Assembly (NCBI RefSeq): GCF_949987535.1
Contig: NC_080081.1
Coordinates: 40,960,428-41,024,427 of the forward strand
DNA: 64,000 nt
Source: Balaenoptera acutorostrata
Lineage: Eukaryota > Chordata > Mammalia > Artiodactyla > Balaenopteridae
Direction of reading: 5' to 3'
Every line of letters begins with the position of its first letter. The first letter of the stretch is position 1. Shown here piece by piece: positions 1 through 13,130 of this stretch. The position numbers and the translations under genes are program-made. The notes under the pieces were generated by a model. It saw nothing but the letters and a program-made list of their open reading frames with translations. It ran no database searches and was not told the origin of the DNA.

Positions 1-696
1 AACAAACAATGATGAACAACACAACAAATGAATTTGAAAATTCGCTAGAGGGGGTCAATAGCAGAATAAGTGAGGCAAAAGAACGGATAAGTGACCTGGA
101 AGATAAAATAGTGGAAATAACTACTGCAGAGCAGAATAAAGAAAAAAGACTGAAAATAATTGAGGACAGTCTCAGAGACCTCTGTGACAATAATAAACGC
201 ACCAACATACGAATTACAGGGGTCCAAGAAGAAGAAAAGAAAAAGAAAAGGACTGAGAAAATATTTGAAGAGATTATAGTTGGAAACTTCACTAATATGA
301 GAAAGGAAATAATTAATCAAGTCCGGGAAGCACAGAGAGTCACATACAGGATAAATCCAAGGAGAAACATGCCAAGACACATGTTAATCAAACTATCAAA
401 ATTTACATACAAAGAAAAAATATTAAAAGCAGCAAGGGAAAAACAACAAATGTCATACAAGGGATTCCCCATAAGGTTAACAGCTGATCTTTCAGCAGAA
501 ACTGCAAGCCAGAAGGGAGTGGCAGGACATATTTAAAGTGATGAAAAGGAAAAACCTACAACCAAGATTACTCTACCAAGCAAGGAACTCATTCAGATTT
601 GACCAAGAAATTAAAACCTTTACACACAAGGAAAAGCTAAGAAAATTCAGGACCACTCAACCAGCTTTACAACAAGTGTTAAAGGAACTTCTCTAG
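1..696 (+). pseudogene. L1 ORF1 (RNA-binding chaperone) 3' remnant, frameshifted
   Basis: ORF1p is the L1 trimeric coiled-coil RNA-binding protein that coats L1 RNA in the cytoplasm. Here the window opens inside the coiled-coil region: heptad-rich text with 'ISDLEDKIVEI' near the start, followed by the RRM ('NIRITGVQEEE') and the C-terminal domain ('RINPRRNMPRHMLIKLS'). An open frame runs from before base 9 to 536. Comparison with copy B shows a 2-bp deletion near 501-504 (copy B has 'aaactctgcaag', this copy 'aaactgcaag'), which shifts the frame and ends it at 534-536. The ancestral frame would have ended at the TAG at 694-696. The N-terminal third is outside the window. Confidence 0.92.
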
Positions 697-753
697 GCAG
701 GAAACACAACAGAGGAAAAGACCTACAAAAACAAACCAGAAACAGTTAAGGAA

Positions 754-3700
754 ATGGTAATAAGAGCATACATATCGATAATAACCTTAAATGTAAATGG
801 ATTAAATCCTTCCACCAAAACACATAGACCAGCTGAATGGATACCAAAACAAGAACTGTATAAATGCTGTCTACAAGAGGCCCACTTCAGAACTAGGGAT
901 ACATACAGACTGAAAGTGAGGGGATGGAAAAAGATATTCCATGCAAATGGAAATCAAAAGAAAGCTGGAGTAGCAAGTCTCATATCAGACAAAATAGACT
1001 TTAAAATAAAGACTATTACAAGAGACAAAGAAGGACACTACATAATGATAAAGAGATCAATCAAGGAAGAAGATATAACAATTGTAAATATTTATGCACA
1101 CAACATAGGAGCACCTCAATACATAAGGCAAATACTAACAGCGATAAAAGGGGAAATCGATAGTAACACAATCATAGTAGGGGACTTTAACACCCTACTT
1201 TCACCAATGCACAGATCCTCCAAAATGAAAATAAATAAGGAAACACAAGCTTTAAATGATAAATTATACAAGATGGACTTAACGGAAATTTATAGGACAT
1301 TCCATTCAAAAATAACAGAATACATGTTCTTCTCAAGTGTTCATGGAACATTCTCCAGGGTAGATCATATCTTTGGTCACAAATCAAGCTTTGGTAAATT
1401 TAAGAAAACTGAAAACATATCAAGTATTTTTTCTGACCAAAACACTATGAGACTAGATATCAATCATAGGAAAAAATCTGTAAAAAGTACAAACATATGG
1501 AGGTTAAACAATACACTACTTTATGACCAAGAGATTACTGAAGAAATCAAAGAGGAAATCAAAAAATACCTAGAAATAAATGACAATGAAAACATGATGA
1601 CCCAAAACCTATGGGATGCAGCAAATGGAGTTCTGAGAGGGAAGTTTATAGCAATACAATACTACCTCAAGAAACAAGAAACATCTCAAGTACACAACCT
1701 AAACTTACACCTAAAGCAGTCAGAGAAAGAAGAACAAAAAAAGCCAAAGTTAGCAGAAGGAAAGAAATCATAAAGGTCAGAGCAGAAATAAATGAAAAAG
1801 AAATGAAGGAAACAGTGGCAAAGATCAATAAAACTAAACCTGGTTCTTTGAGAAGATAAACAAAATTGATAAACCATTAGCCAGAGTCATCAAGAAAAAA
1901 AGGCAGAAGACTCAAATCAGTAGAATTAGAAATGAAAAAGGAGAAATAACAACTGACACTGCAGAAACACAAAGGTTCATGAGAGTTTACTACAAGCAAG
2001 TATATGCCAATAAAATGGACAACCTGGAAGAAATGGACAAACTCTTAGAAAAGCACAACCTTCTGAGACTGAACCTGGAAGAAATAGAAAATATAAACAG
2101 ACCAACCACATGCACTGAAATTGAGACTGTGATTAAAAATCTTCCAACAAACAAAAGACCAGGACCAGATGGCTTCACAGGAGAATTCTATCAAACATTT
2201 AGAGAAGAGCTAACACCTACCCTTCTCAAACGCTTCCAAAATATAGCAGAAGGAGGAACACTCCCAAATTCATTCTACAAGGCCACCATCACCCTGATAC
2301 TAAAACCAGACAATGATGTCACAAAGAAAGAAAACTACAGGCCAATATCACTGATGAGCATAGATGCAAAAATCCTCAACAAAATACTAGCAAACAGAAT
2401 CCAACATCACATTAAAAGGATCATACAACATGATCAAATGGGGTTTATCCCAGGAATGCAAGGATTCTTCAATATATGCAAATCAATCAATGTGATACAT
2501 CATATTAACTAATTGAAGGATAAAAACCATATGATCATCTCAATAGATGCATAAAAAGCTTTTGACAAAATTCAACACCCATTTATGATAAAAACCCTCC
2601 ACAAAGTAGGCATAGAGGGAACTTACCTCAGCATAATAAAGGCAATATATGACAAACCTACAGCCAATATCATTCTCAATGGGGAAAAACTGAAACCATT
2701 TCCACTAGGACCAGGATCAAGACAAGGTTGCCTCCTCTCAGTACGATTATTCAACTTAATTTTGGAAGTTTTAGCCACAACAATCAGAGAAGAAAAAGAA
2801 GTAAAAAGAATCCATATTGGAAAAGAAGAAGTAAAGCTGTCACTGTTTGCAGATGACATGATACTATACATAAAGAATCTTAAAGACTCTACCAGAAAAC
2901 TAGTAGATCTAATCAATGAATCTGGTAAAGTAGCAGGATACAAAATTAAAGCAGAGAAATTTCTTGCATTCCTATACACTAATGATGAAAAATCTGAAAG
3001 AGAAATTAAGGAAACACTCCCATTTACCACTGAAGAAAAGAATAAAATACTTAGGAATAAAGCTACCTAAAGAGACAAAAGACCTGTATGCAGAAAGCTC
3101 TAAGACACTGATGAAAGAAATTAAAGATGATACAAACAGATGGAGAGATATACCATGTTCTTGGATTGGAAGAATCAACATTGTGAAAATGACTAAACTA
3201 CCCAAAGCAATCTACAGATTCCATGCATTCCCTATCAAACTAACAATGGCATTTTTTACAGAACTAGAACAAAATTTTTTGCAATCTATATGGGAACACA
3301 AAAGACCCCGAATAGCCAATGCAATCTTGAGAACGAAAAATGGAGCTGGAGAAATCAGACTCCCAGACTTCAGACTATACTACAAAGCTACAGTAATCAA
3401 GACAGTATGGTACTGTCACAAAAACAGAAATATAGATCATTGGAACAAGATAGAAAGCCCAGAGATAAACCCATGCACATATGGTCACCTTATCTTGATA
3501 AAGGAGGGAAGAATATACTATGGAGAAAAGACAGCCTCTTCAATAAGTGGTGTTGGGAAAACTGGACACCTACATGTAAAAGAATGAAATTACAACACTC
3601 CCTAACACCATACACAAAAACAAATTCAAAATCTATTAAAGACCTATACGTAAGGCCAGACACTATAAAACTCTTATAGGAAAACATAGGCAGAACACTC

Positions 3701-4567
3701 TATGATATAAATCACAGCAAGATCCTTTTTGACCCACCTTCTAGAGAAGTGGAAATAAAAACAAAAATAAACAAATGAGACCTAATGAAACTTGAAAGAG
3801 TTTTCACAGCAAAAGAAACCATAAACAAGATGAAAATACAACCCTCAGAATGGGAGAAAATATTTGCAAATGAAGCAACTGACAAAGGATTAATCTCCAA
3901 ATTTTACAAGCAGCTCATGCAGCTCAATATCAAAGAAACAAACAACCCAATCCAAAAATGGGCAGAAGACCTAAATAGACATTTCTCCAAAGAAGATATG
4001 CAGATTGCCAGCAAACACATGAAAGAATGCTCAACATCATTAATCATTAGAGAAAAACAAATCAAAACTACAATGTAGTATCACCTCACAGCAGTCAGAA
4101 TGGCCATCATCAAAAAATCTACAAACAATAAATGCTGGAGAAGGTGTGGAATAAAGGGAACCCTCTTGCACTGTTGGTGGGTATGTAAAATGATACAGCA
4201 ACTATGGAGAACTGTATGGAGTTTCCTTAAAAAACTAAAAATAGAACTTCCATATGATCCAGCAATCCCACTACTGGTCATATACCCTGAGAAAACCATA
4301 ATTCAAAAAGAGTCATGTAGCACAATGTTCATTGCAGCTCTATTTACAATAGCCAGGACATGGAAGCAACCTAAGTGTCCATCGACAGATGAATGGATAA
4401 AGAAGATGTGGCACATATATACAATGGAATATTACTCAGCCGTAAAAAGAAAGGAAATTGAGTTATTTGTAGTGAGGTGGATGGATCTAGAGTCTGTCCT
4501 ACAGAATGAAGTAAGTCAGAAAGAGAAAAACAAATACTGTATGCTAACACGTATATATGGAATCTAA
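754..4567 (+). pseudogene. L1 ORF2 (endonuclease-reverse transcriptase), multiply broken
   Basis: ORF2p nicks target DNA and reverse-transcribes L1 RNA at the nick. The start is taken at 754 because the N-terminus aligns with copy B ([10 protein letters not shown]). Endonuclease motifs seen: QEAH with its Glu, GDFN, SRVDH, and SDQ where copy B has the catalytic SDH (His changed to Gln, codon 1438-1440). The RT core FADD is present at 2846-2857. The Cys/His-rich C-terminus lies in 4100-4567. Breaks relative to copy B: -1 shifts near 1741-1745 and 1836-1840, nonsense codons at 2510-2512 and 2552-2554, a 2-bp loss near 3030-3040, a -1 shift near 3494, and stops at 3677-3679, 3776-3778 and 4076-4078. 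Length matches a full ORF2, so the element was not 5'-truncated within ORF2. Confidence 0.95.
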
Positions 4568-4958
4568 AAAAAAAAAAAAAAAAAAAAAAAACAGGTTTTG
4601 AAGAACCTAGGGGCAGAACAGGAATAAAGACAGAGACGTAGAGAATGGACTTGAGGACACGAGGAGGGGGAAGGGTAAGCTGGGACGAAGTGAGAGATTG
4701 GCATGGACATATATACACTATCAAATGTAAAATAGATAGCTAGTGGGAAGCAGCCACATAACACATGGAGATCAGCTCTGTGCTTTTTGACCACCTAGAG
4801 TGGTGGGATAGAGCAGGTGGGAGGGAGACACAAGAGGGAGGAGATATGGTGATATATGTGTATGTATAGCTGATTCACTTTACTAACACACCATTGTAAA
4901 GCAATTATACTCCAATAAAGATGTTTAAAAATAAATAAATAAATAAATAAATAAAATA
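4568..4958 (+). other. L1 copy A 3' UTR, poly(A) signal and tail
   Basis: After the ORF2 terminus comes an interrupted A-run, then the typical 3' UTR with a purine-rich block ('gaggacacgaggaggggg'), 'gtgggagggagac', and 'ttgtaaagcaattatactcc'. AATAAA is at 4914-4919. The tail changes from poly(A) to AAAT repeats at about 4927-4955, a common decay of L1 tails. Confidence 0.92.
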
Positions 4959-5654
4959 AAAGTGAAGCCACCCACAAAAAAATAAATAAACCATAGGAAA
5001 ATGACACCTATTTTTTACCAAATATTTTCTAAAAGAAAATATTTTGATCAATTTCTGATTCGATATCCTAGGTTATTCAGACATTTCCTAGTAGTTTGCA
5101 TTTCTCTATCACTTTTTAAACTTATCTATTCTGCTTGAGATTGCCAATCTTCATTTTACTTTACAATAGCTGCTTGTTACTTTATGATTTATCACAGTTT
5201 CCAGCCCAGCAAATCTATTGAGGAGAGAGCACAGAACTCTGATAAATGCAAAATATGCACTAGTGTAATTTTTTTTTTAAGAACACTTCATGAATATTAG
5301 CTAAGGAAATTAGTAAAACAATAGTGATTTTGAAACCAACTAAGGTTTTAAGAAGCTAATAATATGGATATTCAAGAAAATATTAAAATATTTTGATATA
5401 CTATATCTACAGTATGAGCATATAATTTGGTTACCTTACTTTAGGTGAATGCAATAAAATATGTTTAAAGAGTAATCCATCCATATTAGACTTTGTATAA
5501 TATTATGTTAAAATGAGTACATCTTTTCAATTTTCTCCTTGAATAAAACATATTCCAGATATGGCCAAGTTGAGTTGAAACTTAGAATGAAATACAATGA
5601 CATTAGTCTGGTTATCAAAATTATATAAAATTTTAAGGTGTTAGAATAACTAAC
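4959..5654. other. AT-rich unassigned sequence
   Basis: No coding frame and no repeat family that I recognise. A short A-rich block just after the L1 tail (about 4975-4992) may belong to the 3' junction of that insertion. Confidence 0.5.
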
Positions 5655-6600
5655 CTTTCTACCCATCCACTTATTTAACAAATATTTATGGAGTGAACAT
5701 TATTTTCCAGTCACTGTTCCAAATGACCGGAGTGCTGTGGTACTCAATTCAATTAAAGTCTCTGATCTTAAAGAGGTTCTATGCTAATAGGGTGATACAG
5801 ATAAACTTTCTGTGTGTGTGTGAGACATATGTGAGATAGTGCTAAGTGTCGTGTAGGGAATTAAAGTAAGTAATGTGATAGTGACTTTTTTATTTCCTCA
5901 GATTGGATGGGCAAAAGGATGACATTTAAGAAGAAATTTGAAGGTCAAGGAATTCACCATAGAAAGAGGAGAAGTAAGAATATTCCAGGAAATCAGAACA
6001 CCTATCTCAAAGATTCTTAAGTGGTTAAGAGCTTTTCATATTTGAAAAACTAAAACTGTAGTGTGAGTTTAACACAGTAGGTAAGATGAAGAGTAATGAA
6101 CTATATGGCTAGGGCCAGACCACCTAAGGCTTTCATAAGTTAGGGGAAGGAGTTTCAATCTTTCCCCCCTTCCTAATGTGGTTGCTTACCTTCCTTCCTT
6201 TCTTTCTTCCTTCTTTCCTTCCTTCCTTTCTTCCTTCCTTCCTTCCTTCCTTCCTTCTTTCCTTCCTTCCTTTTTCCCTTATTACAGTAATCTCAGTGAG
6301 AGTTGACAGTGGCGTTTGTTAGGGTGGTAGTAATGTACATGTAAGAACATAGGCAGAGTCCATATATGTTTAGTGGCAGCATAAGTGGAATTTTCTGATG
6401 GAATCAGTGTGGAGAGTGTAGTTGGGAAGGAGAAGTATCAAAGGGAGCACAATTATTTTAGGTTTGACAACTGGATGCTAGTGTTTCCTTTCACAAAATT
6501 GAAAGAGTGAGGGACATGAAAATTAAGTGATGGCAGAGTCAAGATTTTTCTTTTGGCTTTTTTAGTTTTGAGATGTTTGTTTTGTTGAAGCATCAAGTAA
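5655..6600 (-). repeat. L2 LINE remnant, minus strand, interrupted by a microsatellite
   Basis: The reverse complement follows the L2 3' region. On + it begins with the inverted 3' end ('aacaaatatttatggagtgaac', 'cagtcactgttcc'), and continues through 'gaatattccagg', 'tggctagggccagac' and 'ctttcataagtt', which match the inverted L2 body, and then 'attacagtaatctcagtgagag' after the TTCC tract. Divergence is high, as expected for a family that predates placental mammals. The edges are estimated. Confidence 0.75.
6190..6275. repeat. (TTCC)n microsatellite
   Basis: Imperfect tandem TTCC/TTTC units. It lies inside the L2 remnant and separates two collinear parts of it, so it expanded after L2 insertion. 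Confidence 0.95.
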
Positions 6601-8699
6601 ATAATTATTGATATGAGTCTAGTGTCTGGACTAGAAGTCAAGGTAGGAAACATAGCTTGTAAAATCATCTATGCATTCACAGATTTTTTTTTTTCCCTAG
6701 AAACAATTATATATCTACTTAAAATAGTTTCAATCACTGGTTTTATATGCAGAAGAAAGAAAAAATCTTTTTTTTTTAAATTTTCATTTAAAAATAGCAT
6801 ATTGACCATAGGATATTTTAAAGCGAAGAATAAAAGAAATAGTGCCAACACAAATTAACATAATGATTAAGATTTTAGTGTATCTGTACCTATTTTTAGA
6901 TTGCCTATGTAAAAAAAAGTTATAAAAGTGAGAATGTTCACTGGCTAAAGCTAAAATATCACCAAACAATTTTTGTTTAATTAGGAAGCTATTTTTTCTT
7001 TAACAATAGTTCTATTTACTAGAACAATAGTTCTAGTAAAGAGCACATCCTTACCCCATTCATCTTTTACAAAATCCCTGTCCCCCGTGCTATTTTCTTT
7101 ATAGGACTTTGGACTCAACAGCACAGTAGATGATAGAAACAGAAGTGAATGTAGCTATAATGGCTACTGTATACCTAGATGCAGTGTATAGGAGAAGTAT
7201 CATATAGAGCAAAATATCCCAATCTGCTACCCTTACCCAAACCTTAGCATTTTATCTCATGCCTGTTTTGCAGGATGCAGCTACTTTTCTGTACTTAATT
7301 TAATTTACAATATTTTGCTGATGGCCAGGATTCCATATTTCCCCACATTATCCTCTTAGCATCTGTTTTTTTCATTCCTCGATCATTGTCTATAAGATTA
7401 AAAACTCTACTCTGAGCAAAGCCTTGTTTTTACCCCATGCTCTGCCAACCTGGAAACAGCTCCAGTGTCTTATCTCATATTTATACAGAATGCCAAATCC
7501 TATTCCCTTAATTGCCTCAGCTGGGGAGCCAAGAGTGCCTAAAACAGCTGGTGGCAAGTGTGTATATAGCAAATAGGTATGCAATGCTGTATTAAGAATT
7601 TTGCAGTTAGGGGCTTTTTCCTCTGGAGGAAACCAACCCAACTAGTTCTGTTAAAACTCATTTACTATACACAACCTCCTTCCAGATGGTAGCCTCTGAC
7701 ACCACAAAGTGCCAGAGGCAGAACTGTGACTGTAAGATGTACATGTGAATGTGATAGGGTAAGAAATATTTTTTTTTTTTATTAGCAACTGAAGAAAGCA
7801 TTTAGGAAATGGAGACTTTGTGGCTGCTCTTCACACTTGGTGGTAATGCTGCTGTGCTTTGCAATCAGCATAAACCTGAATTCTATTTTGTTCATTTGTA
7901 CATGTGTTAAAGGTCTATTTAGGGCTTCATTGTTTATCTATGAAAGTGTAACATGCTTTTTAAGAAAAAATTCTACAAAGTTTTTTATATTTTGTTCATA
8001 ATATCTTTTATTTTGAAGAGGGTTCTATTTCTAAACCTATGAATTTAGATCACTATGAAGTTTAATTCTAGTAGAAAGCCATTAACACTTTGTCTATTAT
8101 CTTTGTTTTCATTTTTCAGCCTTAGAGAATGAAAGGTCACATTTACTGTGCACCTATAATATTTTTATTCATGCCTCAATTCCATCCTCATGTATTTTCT
8201 ATTGATTTCAAAATTAGACCCAAACTTGGATAAGTCATGTAGGACATAGGAAAAGGGGTTTGAAATTAATAACTTAATGTTGCATTCCATATTTGGAATC
8301 AATATAATAATCACAATTTAGAATTTTTTTCTTGATTAGGTAATGTCTTGCTAGCGTTATTTTAAAATAAAATAAAATTCCAAAGTTAAAAGGTGCAGAT
8401 TGTTAATTTGATGCATAAAACACCATAAAATTATTTTGATTTTTTAAAAATATCTCCCTCATTCAGAAGAGAATGTATTAAAACTAGTAGAATATGTAAA
8501 CTTTTAAGAAATTCAGAATAGCTATACTGGGAAACTGTATAGCTATTTATGTTAAAAGTGGTCTTGGGGTGCATAATAAAATTTTTTATGATAGCATGAT
8601 TTTATGTTCCTAGAATATCAGAGTGTTGAGATTAAGACTTCAAGACTTTTCATGGGAGATAAAAGTCGGTTTGTAATATAAATAAGTTGACAATTAGCT
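6601..8699. other. Unassigned AT-rich sequence
   Basis: No gene or family recognised. Short T/A runs near 6685 and 6770. A slightly more GC-rich part at about 7390-7750 contains a minus-strand 83-codon open frame (7641-7390) without any recognisable domain, most likely chance. Confidence 0.4.
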
Positions 8700-8850
8700 T
8701 TATACATAACTATGTCATTTATCCGTGCATTAAATGTATTATTGGTCTACTATATGCTAGATCCTGCTGATACTGCAAGGGTACAGTGCTAAGTCAACTA
8801 GCAAACAGGTACAAACTTTAAAATATGGCCCATATAGCAGGAATTAAAAG
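8700..8850 (-). repeat. L2 3'-end fragment, minus strand
   Basis: The + text 'gtctactatatgctagatcctgctgatactgcaagg' follows the inverted L2 terminal pattern (size-class tail reading back from the 'cactgttctaggc' region). Short and divergent. Confidence 0.5.
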
Positions 8851-10674
8851 TGAAATGAAGTGGCTGAAAATTTAAAAGTGCAAAATAAGGCTGCCTAACC
8901 CTACTCTCATATAATGTGCATAATGAGGAAACAAGAGAACCAATTACAAATGTAATTTGCTAAGAAACTGACATTCAAGAAAGAGAAGGAAATTTACCAA
9001 TATAGAATAATATAAACAGAAAAAATGACTATAACCGTGTTCCTCCAATTCTTGGTGACAAATTCATTTGCTTTTGATACATGGAAAGTATACATCCATC
9101 AATTTGCTTTCATTCAGAGATATTTCTGAGAAGGATCTTGCTAGTCTGTTGTTACGGAAATTTGTTTTAAAAGTTGCATTTGCCAGAATGCCATTCTTGG
9201 AATTTGTTTTTAAGTAAATCCCTTTGAGATGATAAAGAAATACAAAATATAAAAAGTTATTTTCAAATCAAATAATAAAATGTTTTTATGTATATTTTAT
9301 ATCTCTACTTAATAATAAAATAATTTGTATTTTCACCAGATGTCGTTATTATATCAGTCCAGATTTTTCTATTTCTCATGTGAGATCAGGCCATTTCATA
9401 CACTACACATTGGGGAAATAATAGGGAAAAGTGAAAAATTAGTATTTATAAGTTTGTGATAGTCCTAGCTAATAGGAACTCAAGTAGATTGTTTCTTCCA
9501 TGTATTTCTCAGAGGGAACAGGTGGATTTTTTGACTATATATTCATTTCTATCCTACAAAATATATTTAGATATAGATGTTAAAGGATGTCATGAAATTT
9601 GGCACAGATGAAAAAGAACAAACTTGTCAGAGTGTGTGTATATAAACACTTATTTATGAGAAATTATAGACACTGCATTAAAATTGAATACTTTATATGT
9701 ATTTAAATTTAGAATATTTATAAATATACCAAATATTATAATAATATACACTAATAATTATTTTTTAATTAAACTTTAAACTTGTAAGAAATAATGTTGA
9801 AATAAATCTAAGATTAAAAAAGAGAAATTGTGATTGTGGGGTTTACTCTTCCACAAAAATCTCTCCTTCAACTAAAGGAAAAACAAATATATATTTTAAA
9901 ATATTCTTTCAGCATGTATTGGCATGTCTTTGTCTCTCTGTTTCTCTTTATAAATATATTCAGTTAACTCACATGCTAATAAAGTAATTAATCAATTGAG
10001 TTTGACAGCCTAAATATAAATAATACATATATTTATATATAAGTCATATATATGATAGATATTATATATATTTATAACTAAATAGTCTGATATTAGATAG
10101 GCTTTACTTAAAAATAATGTTTATTGATTCTACAAGTTATTACATCTACTTCTATTTTGTTTTTGCTTTAAAGATTTTCTTTAAATAGTCTGATGAAATA
10201 AGGTCAATAAGGTCTGGTATATTAATATAGTATAACTTGAAAGCAAAAATGAAAGCACAAATGCAATGAATAACTCTATATAGACCTTCGACAAGTTAAT
10301 AACAATGGTTTCCACTTTTAAATACTGACAAATCATGAAAAGTTTGTCTATAAAACTTGTGTTAAAGCTTACCAGTTTTAACTCAGCAGCATTGTGGTAA
10401 AAATAATTTGTCTATGAAAATGAACTACACTTTTTCGTACTGATTAGTGCATTATAGTATAAAACTCACAGATGCATCTATCACACATTGAATTACTAAA
10501 GAAGGATGCTATAGAATTGTATGACTTTAAAAAAAAATCCATTTGATATATATTGAGGTCCTACGGATTATCAACCCTTTAATTAACTGCTGGCAACACA
10601 ATAATAGACAAAGCAATATCTAATTAGCCTATATGTCAATTTAGAGATCACAATAATCAATTTTATCATTTTCT
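8851..10674. other. Very AT-rich unassigned sequence
   Basis: Contains many TA-rich stretches (for example 9700-9770 and 10010-10080) and no recognisable coding or repeat family. Could include old repeat fragments that I cannot place by eye. Confidence 0.4.
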
Positions 10675-11640
10675 AGAGAAACAAACCAAAATCCAGCAAG
10701 ATTAATGCCTTAGACAAACCCACAGAGCACACAAAGTTTGCAACAAGTATAGGAAAATCACAAAAAACTGTAACAGTGTGGGGACATGTAGATTGGAGAA
10801 AAATCTGTTACCATTACAAGGCCTTAAAGTGTTACTGAACTGGTCTACTGGACCCTCTCCAGGGTCTTAACCCGGGCTGAGACCCCTTGTCTCAGCCAGG
10901 GAGGTTCCTTTTCCTATCAGATTCTCACAGCGGATAACAAAATGTATGCTGAGACTGGAACAGCACAATCTTTGCGCCATGACCAAAAATAGAGAAGGGG
11001 AACCTAGTTCACAAAGGAAATCAACTTCTCAACCCAAGTTGAGTTGGAGACACTAAATATATAGTAGGGTTGAGGTAAAAGAGAGGGATTTGGAAAGCAT
11101 AGGAGGAATATTCGTGAGTTATGTGAGAACAAGGGTGTGGTTTGGACCTGGAACTGATGCAACTCTCCTTTTAGTCCTTTTATGGGCTTTTCCAGTTGTT
11201 ACCATGGCAATTATCAACTGTCACGGCGCTGGTGAGTGTCATTTAGCATGCTAATGAATTACAATGAGCTCAAGGTCTACTGGAAGTCAAATATTCTGTT
11301 ATCTTAGGCCTAGTTGGTTTCAATCAGTTCTTGCTTTTATCTCCTTGCAAGCTTCCTGAAGCACAGATAAGAGTAATTGGTTTCTCTTCAAGGGAGGAGC
11401 AGAGTTATGATTCTGGGGTAACAGTATTGGTAAAAAATGGCAAGAAGAGGGTGTGGTTGATGAAACCTAAAAAGAGAGGAAGCTGTGAAAGGTCATCTGG
11501 CAGTAGCTGTGGCCTTCAGCTGAGGGGCTCTGCTGGTAAAAAGTGAAAGGAAACTGGAGAAAATCATAACACAACCTTCCATTCATCTCTCCCTCTGGTC
11601 TCCTGTTAGACTTCCAGTGTAATGTGTTGCCTGAAACCAA
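10675..11640. repeat. Probable LTR-like repeat, family not assigned
   Basis: This block is clearly richer in GC and in CpG than its flanks ('ggtcttaacccgggctgag', 'catggcaattatcaactgtc', 'ggcgctggtgagtgtcattt', 'agcatgctaatgaatta'). The second set of phrases resembles an old mammalian LTR family that I cannot name with certainty. An 71-codon frame at 11331-11546 inside it has no recognisable domain. Orientation and ends are not fixed. Confidence 0.4.
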
Positions 11641-12734
11641 CTGGAAGCAAGGAGACTATAGAGCTAAATTAGGTACACTGAACCAGCCCCTATCCTGGGG
11701 CACTGAGCAATACATAGCAGTATGGGGAGTGGATCTTTATAGACAAGTGAATGATATCTCTCATCTTCAACACTTTTTACCATCAGCATCTCCTTCTTTT
11801 CTTTGCTTAAGTGAAATATTGTGTTCCCGGAACAGTTTTTAATCCTCTATTGTATAATCATACTGTTACTACCCACCTGAAACTTAAAATATTAGCTTTT
11901 CAGCGTTTTTTATATGAGGTAGTGGGAGGGGGTTGGTAAAATGAAATAATGTTTTTGGATAAAGCATATTGCCTTAGTCTTCTCTTTATGTTTAGTCATG
12001 AGGCCTAATATTATAATAATATCCACCTTCTTCCCCTTCCATGTTCTCTTTAACTTCAGCTGGACAGAATCTTTCACTTAGTGGAGAAACCCAAATCTTC
12101 ACTCCATATCATCTGGGTTTTTTGGGACCTTATCTTTATTGAGTTGACCTTATTGGGACTCTTATTCAGGAAGAATTAAAAAGTACCACAGTGAGTCATA
12201 ATGGTTAGAAAAAGAAGCTTCACTGTCTCTATTGTGAAGCAGTGAGCCAGTTTTTTCTAAGTACAGTTGATACACAACCTTCTCCTCTGCTGTAGGCTCA
12301 ATGGATGAGGACCCCAAAATGACAGTCTCAGCTTCTATTTTATCAGAACTGTGACTTACTTCTCTCAGAGAAGCACTCATCCTTTGGGCATTAGGACTTC
12401 CCAGCTGATCAAGACTATAGGGACAAAAGCAAATTTCCTCCAGTCAGTTGATAGTTTTAACAGTGTAATGAGCTACTCCCATCTTCTTTCCTTGGTTTCT
12501 ATACATTCTGTCTATGGAAGAGATGTCCACATATAGAGACTTTTTGTTTAAGAAATATATTCTATCATGTGGGACAGCAACTTGGTTGCTTGGTTTCCTT
12601 AAATTAATTTTTTCTGGCCATTTTGTTAATGCCAGTTGCTTCTGAATGATGGATAATCCTAAGGCCAGTGAATTTGTATGGGAATGAGCCTATTTTCTTA
12701 TGTAGTAGTCATGTTTGGATAAAGTTACCTCTTT
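11641..12734. other. Unassigned sequence
   Basis: Mixed composition with short open frames on both strands (11624-11842 +, 12380-12162 -, 12351-12536 +) that lack recognisable domains. The sequence could be continuing LTR or ERV-internal DNA from the block before it, but I see no motif that proves this. Confidence 0.35.
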
Positions 12735-13128
12735 AAAACACAGATCTGATTATAACATTCCTGTTTTACAAGCACTCAATAGCTTCTCATTTCCTCCAAA
12801 ATAAAGCTCAAAACCTTTAATATATAATACACATTTAAGATCAGGCTTTAATTTTTTTTTTCATTTTTATTCTTCACTAAGAATTTCTAGATTTTCAAAT
12901 TAAAACTAGATTAGACCACTTGTCACTTACTTTTTCCAACTTTTGTCTATATTTCTGAAGATAGCTAATTTACTGTTTTTACTTAACCAATACTCATTAT
13001 TAAAATTCAGCTCAAAGACTAACTTCTAAATTTACTAGGACCTGAGGGCAAATATACTTTTTGTTTCCCTTCCCTGTCTGTTTTTGTCTGTCAAAATCTC
13101 TCTGAGAGCAGTCAATATAAATATACTG
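12735..13128 (+). repeat. L2 LINE remnant, plus strand, 5' portion of a split copy
   Basis: The text 'cagatctgattataacattcctg', 'caatagcttctcatttcc' and 'attcagctcaaagactaac' follows the sense L2 3' region (ORF2 end and 3' UTR). The copy stops at the TA where Tigger1 inserted and resumes at 14390. Confidence 0.65.
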
Positions 13129-13130
13129 TA

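Larger units (their letters stand above)
1..4958 (+). mobile_element. LINE-1 retrotransposon copy A, decayed, 5' end outside window
   Basis: The stretch reads in order as the 3' half of L1 ORF1, a short spacer, ORF2, a 3' UTR and an A-rich tail, all on +. Both ORFs are broken several times (listed separately), so it cannot make active proteins. The 3' UTR ends in 'tccaataaag' (AATAAA at 4914-4919) followed by an AAAT-rich tail to about 4958. The same ORF and 3' UTR sequence recurs on the minus strand at 27.2-34.6 kb and 57.7-60.2 kb, which confirms a dispersed repeat. The number of nonsense codons and indels is higher than in copy B, so this is an older insertion or an older subfamily. The 5' end and the 5' target duplication lie before base 1. 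Confidence 0.97.

Noticed and set aside
11331..11842. Two plus-strand frames of about 70 codons as exons
   Set aside because: No splice-site pattern or recognisable domain; they lie in or next to an LTR-like repeat.
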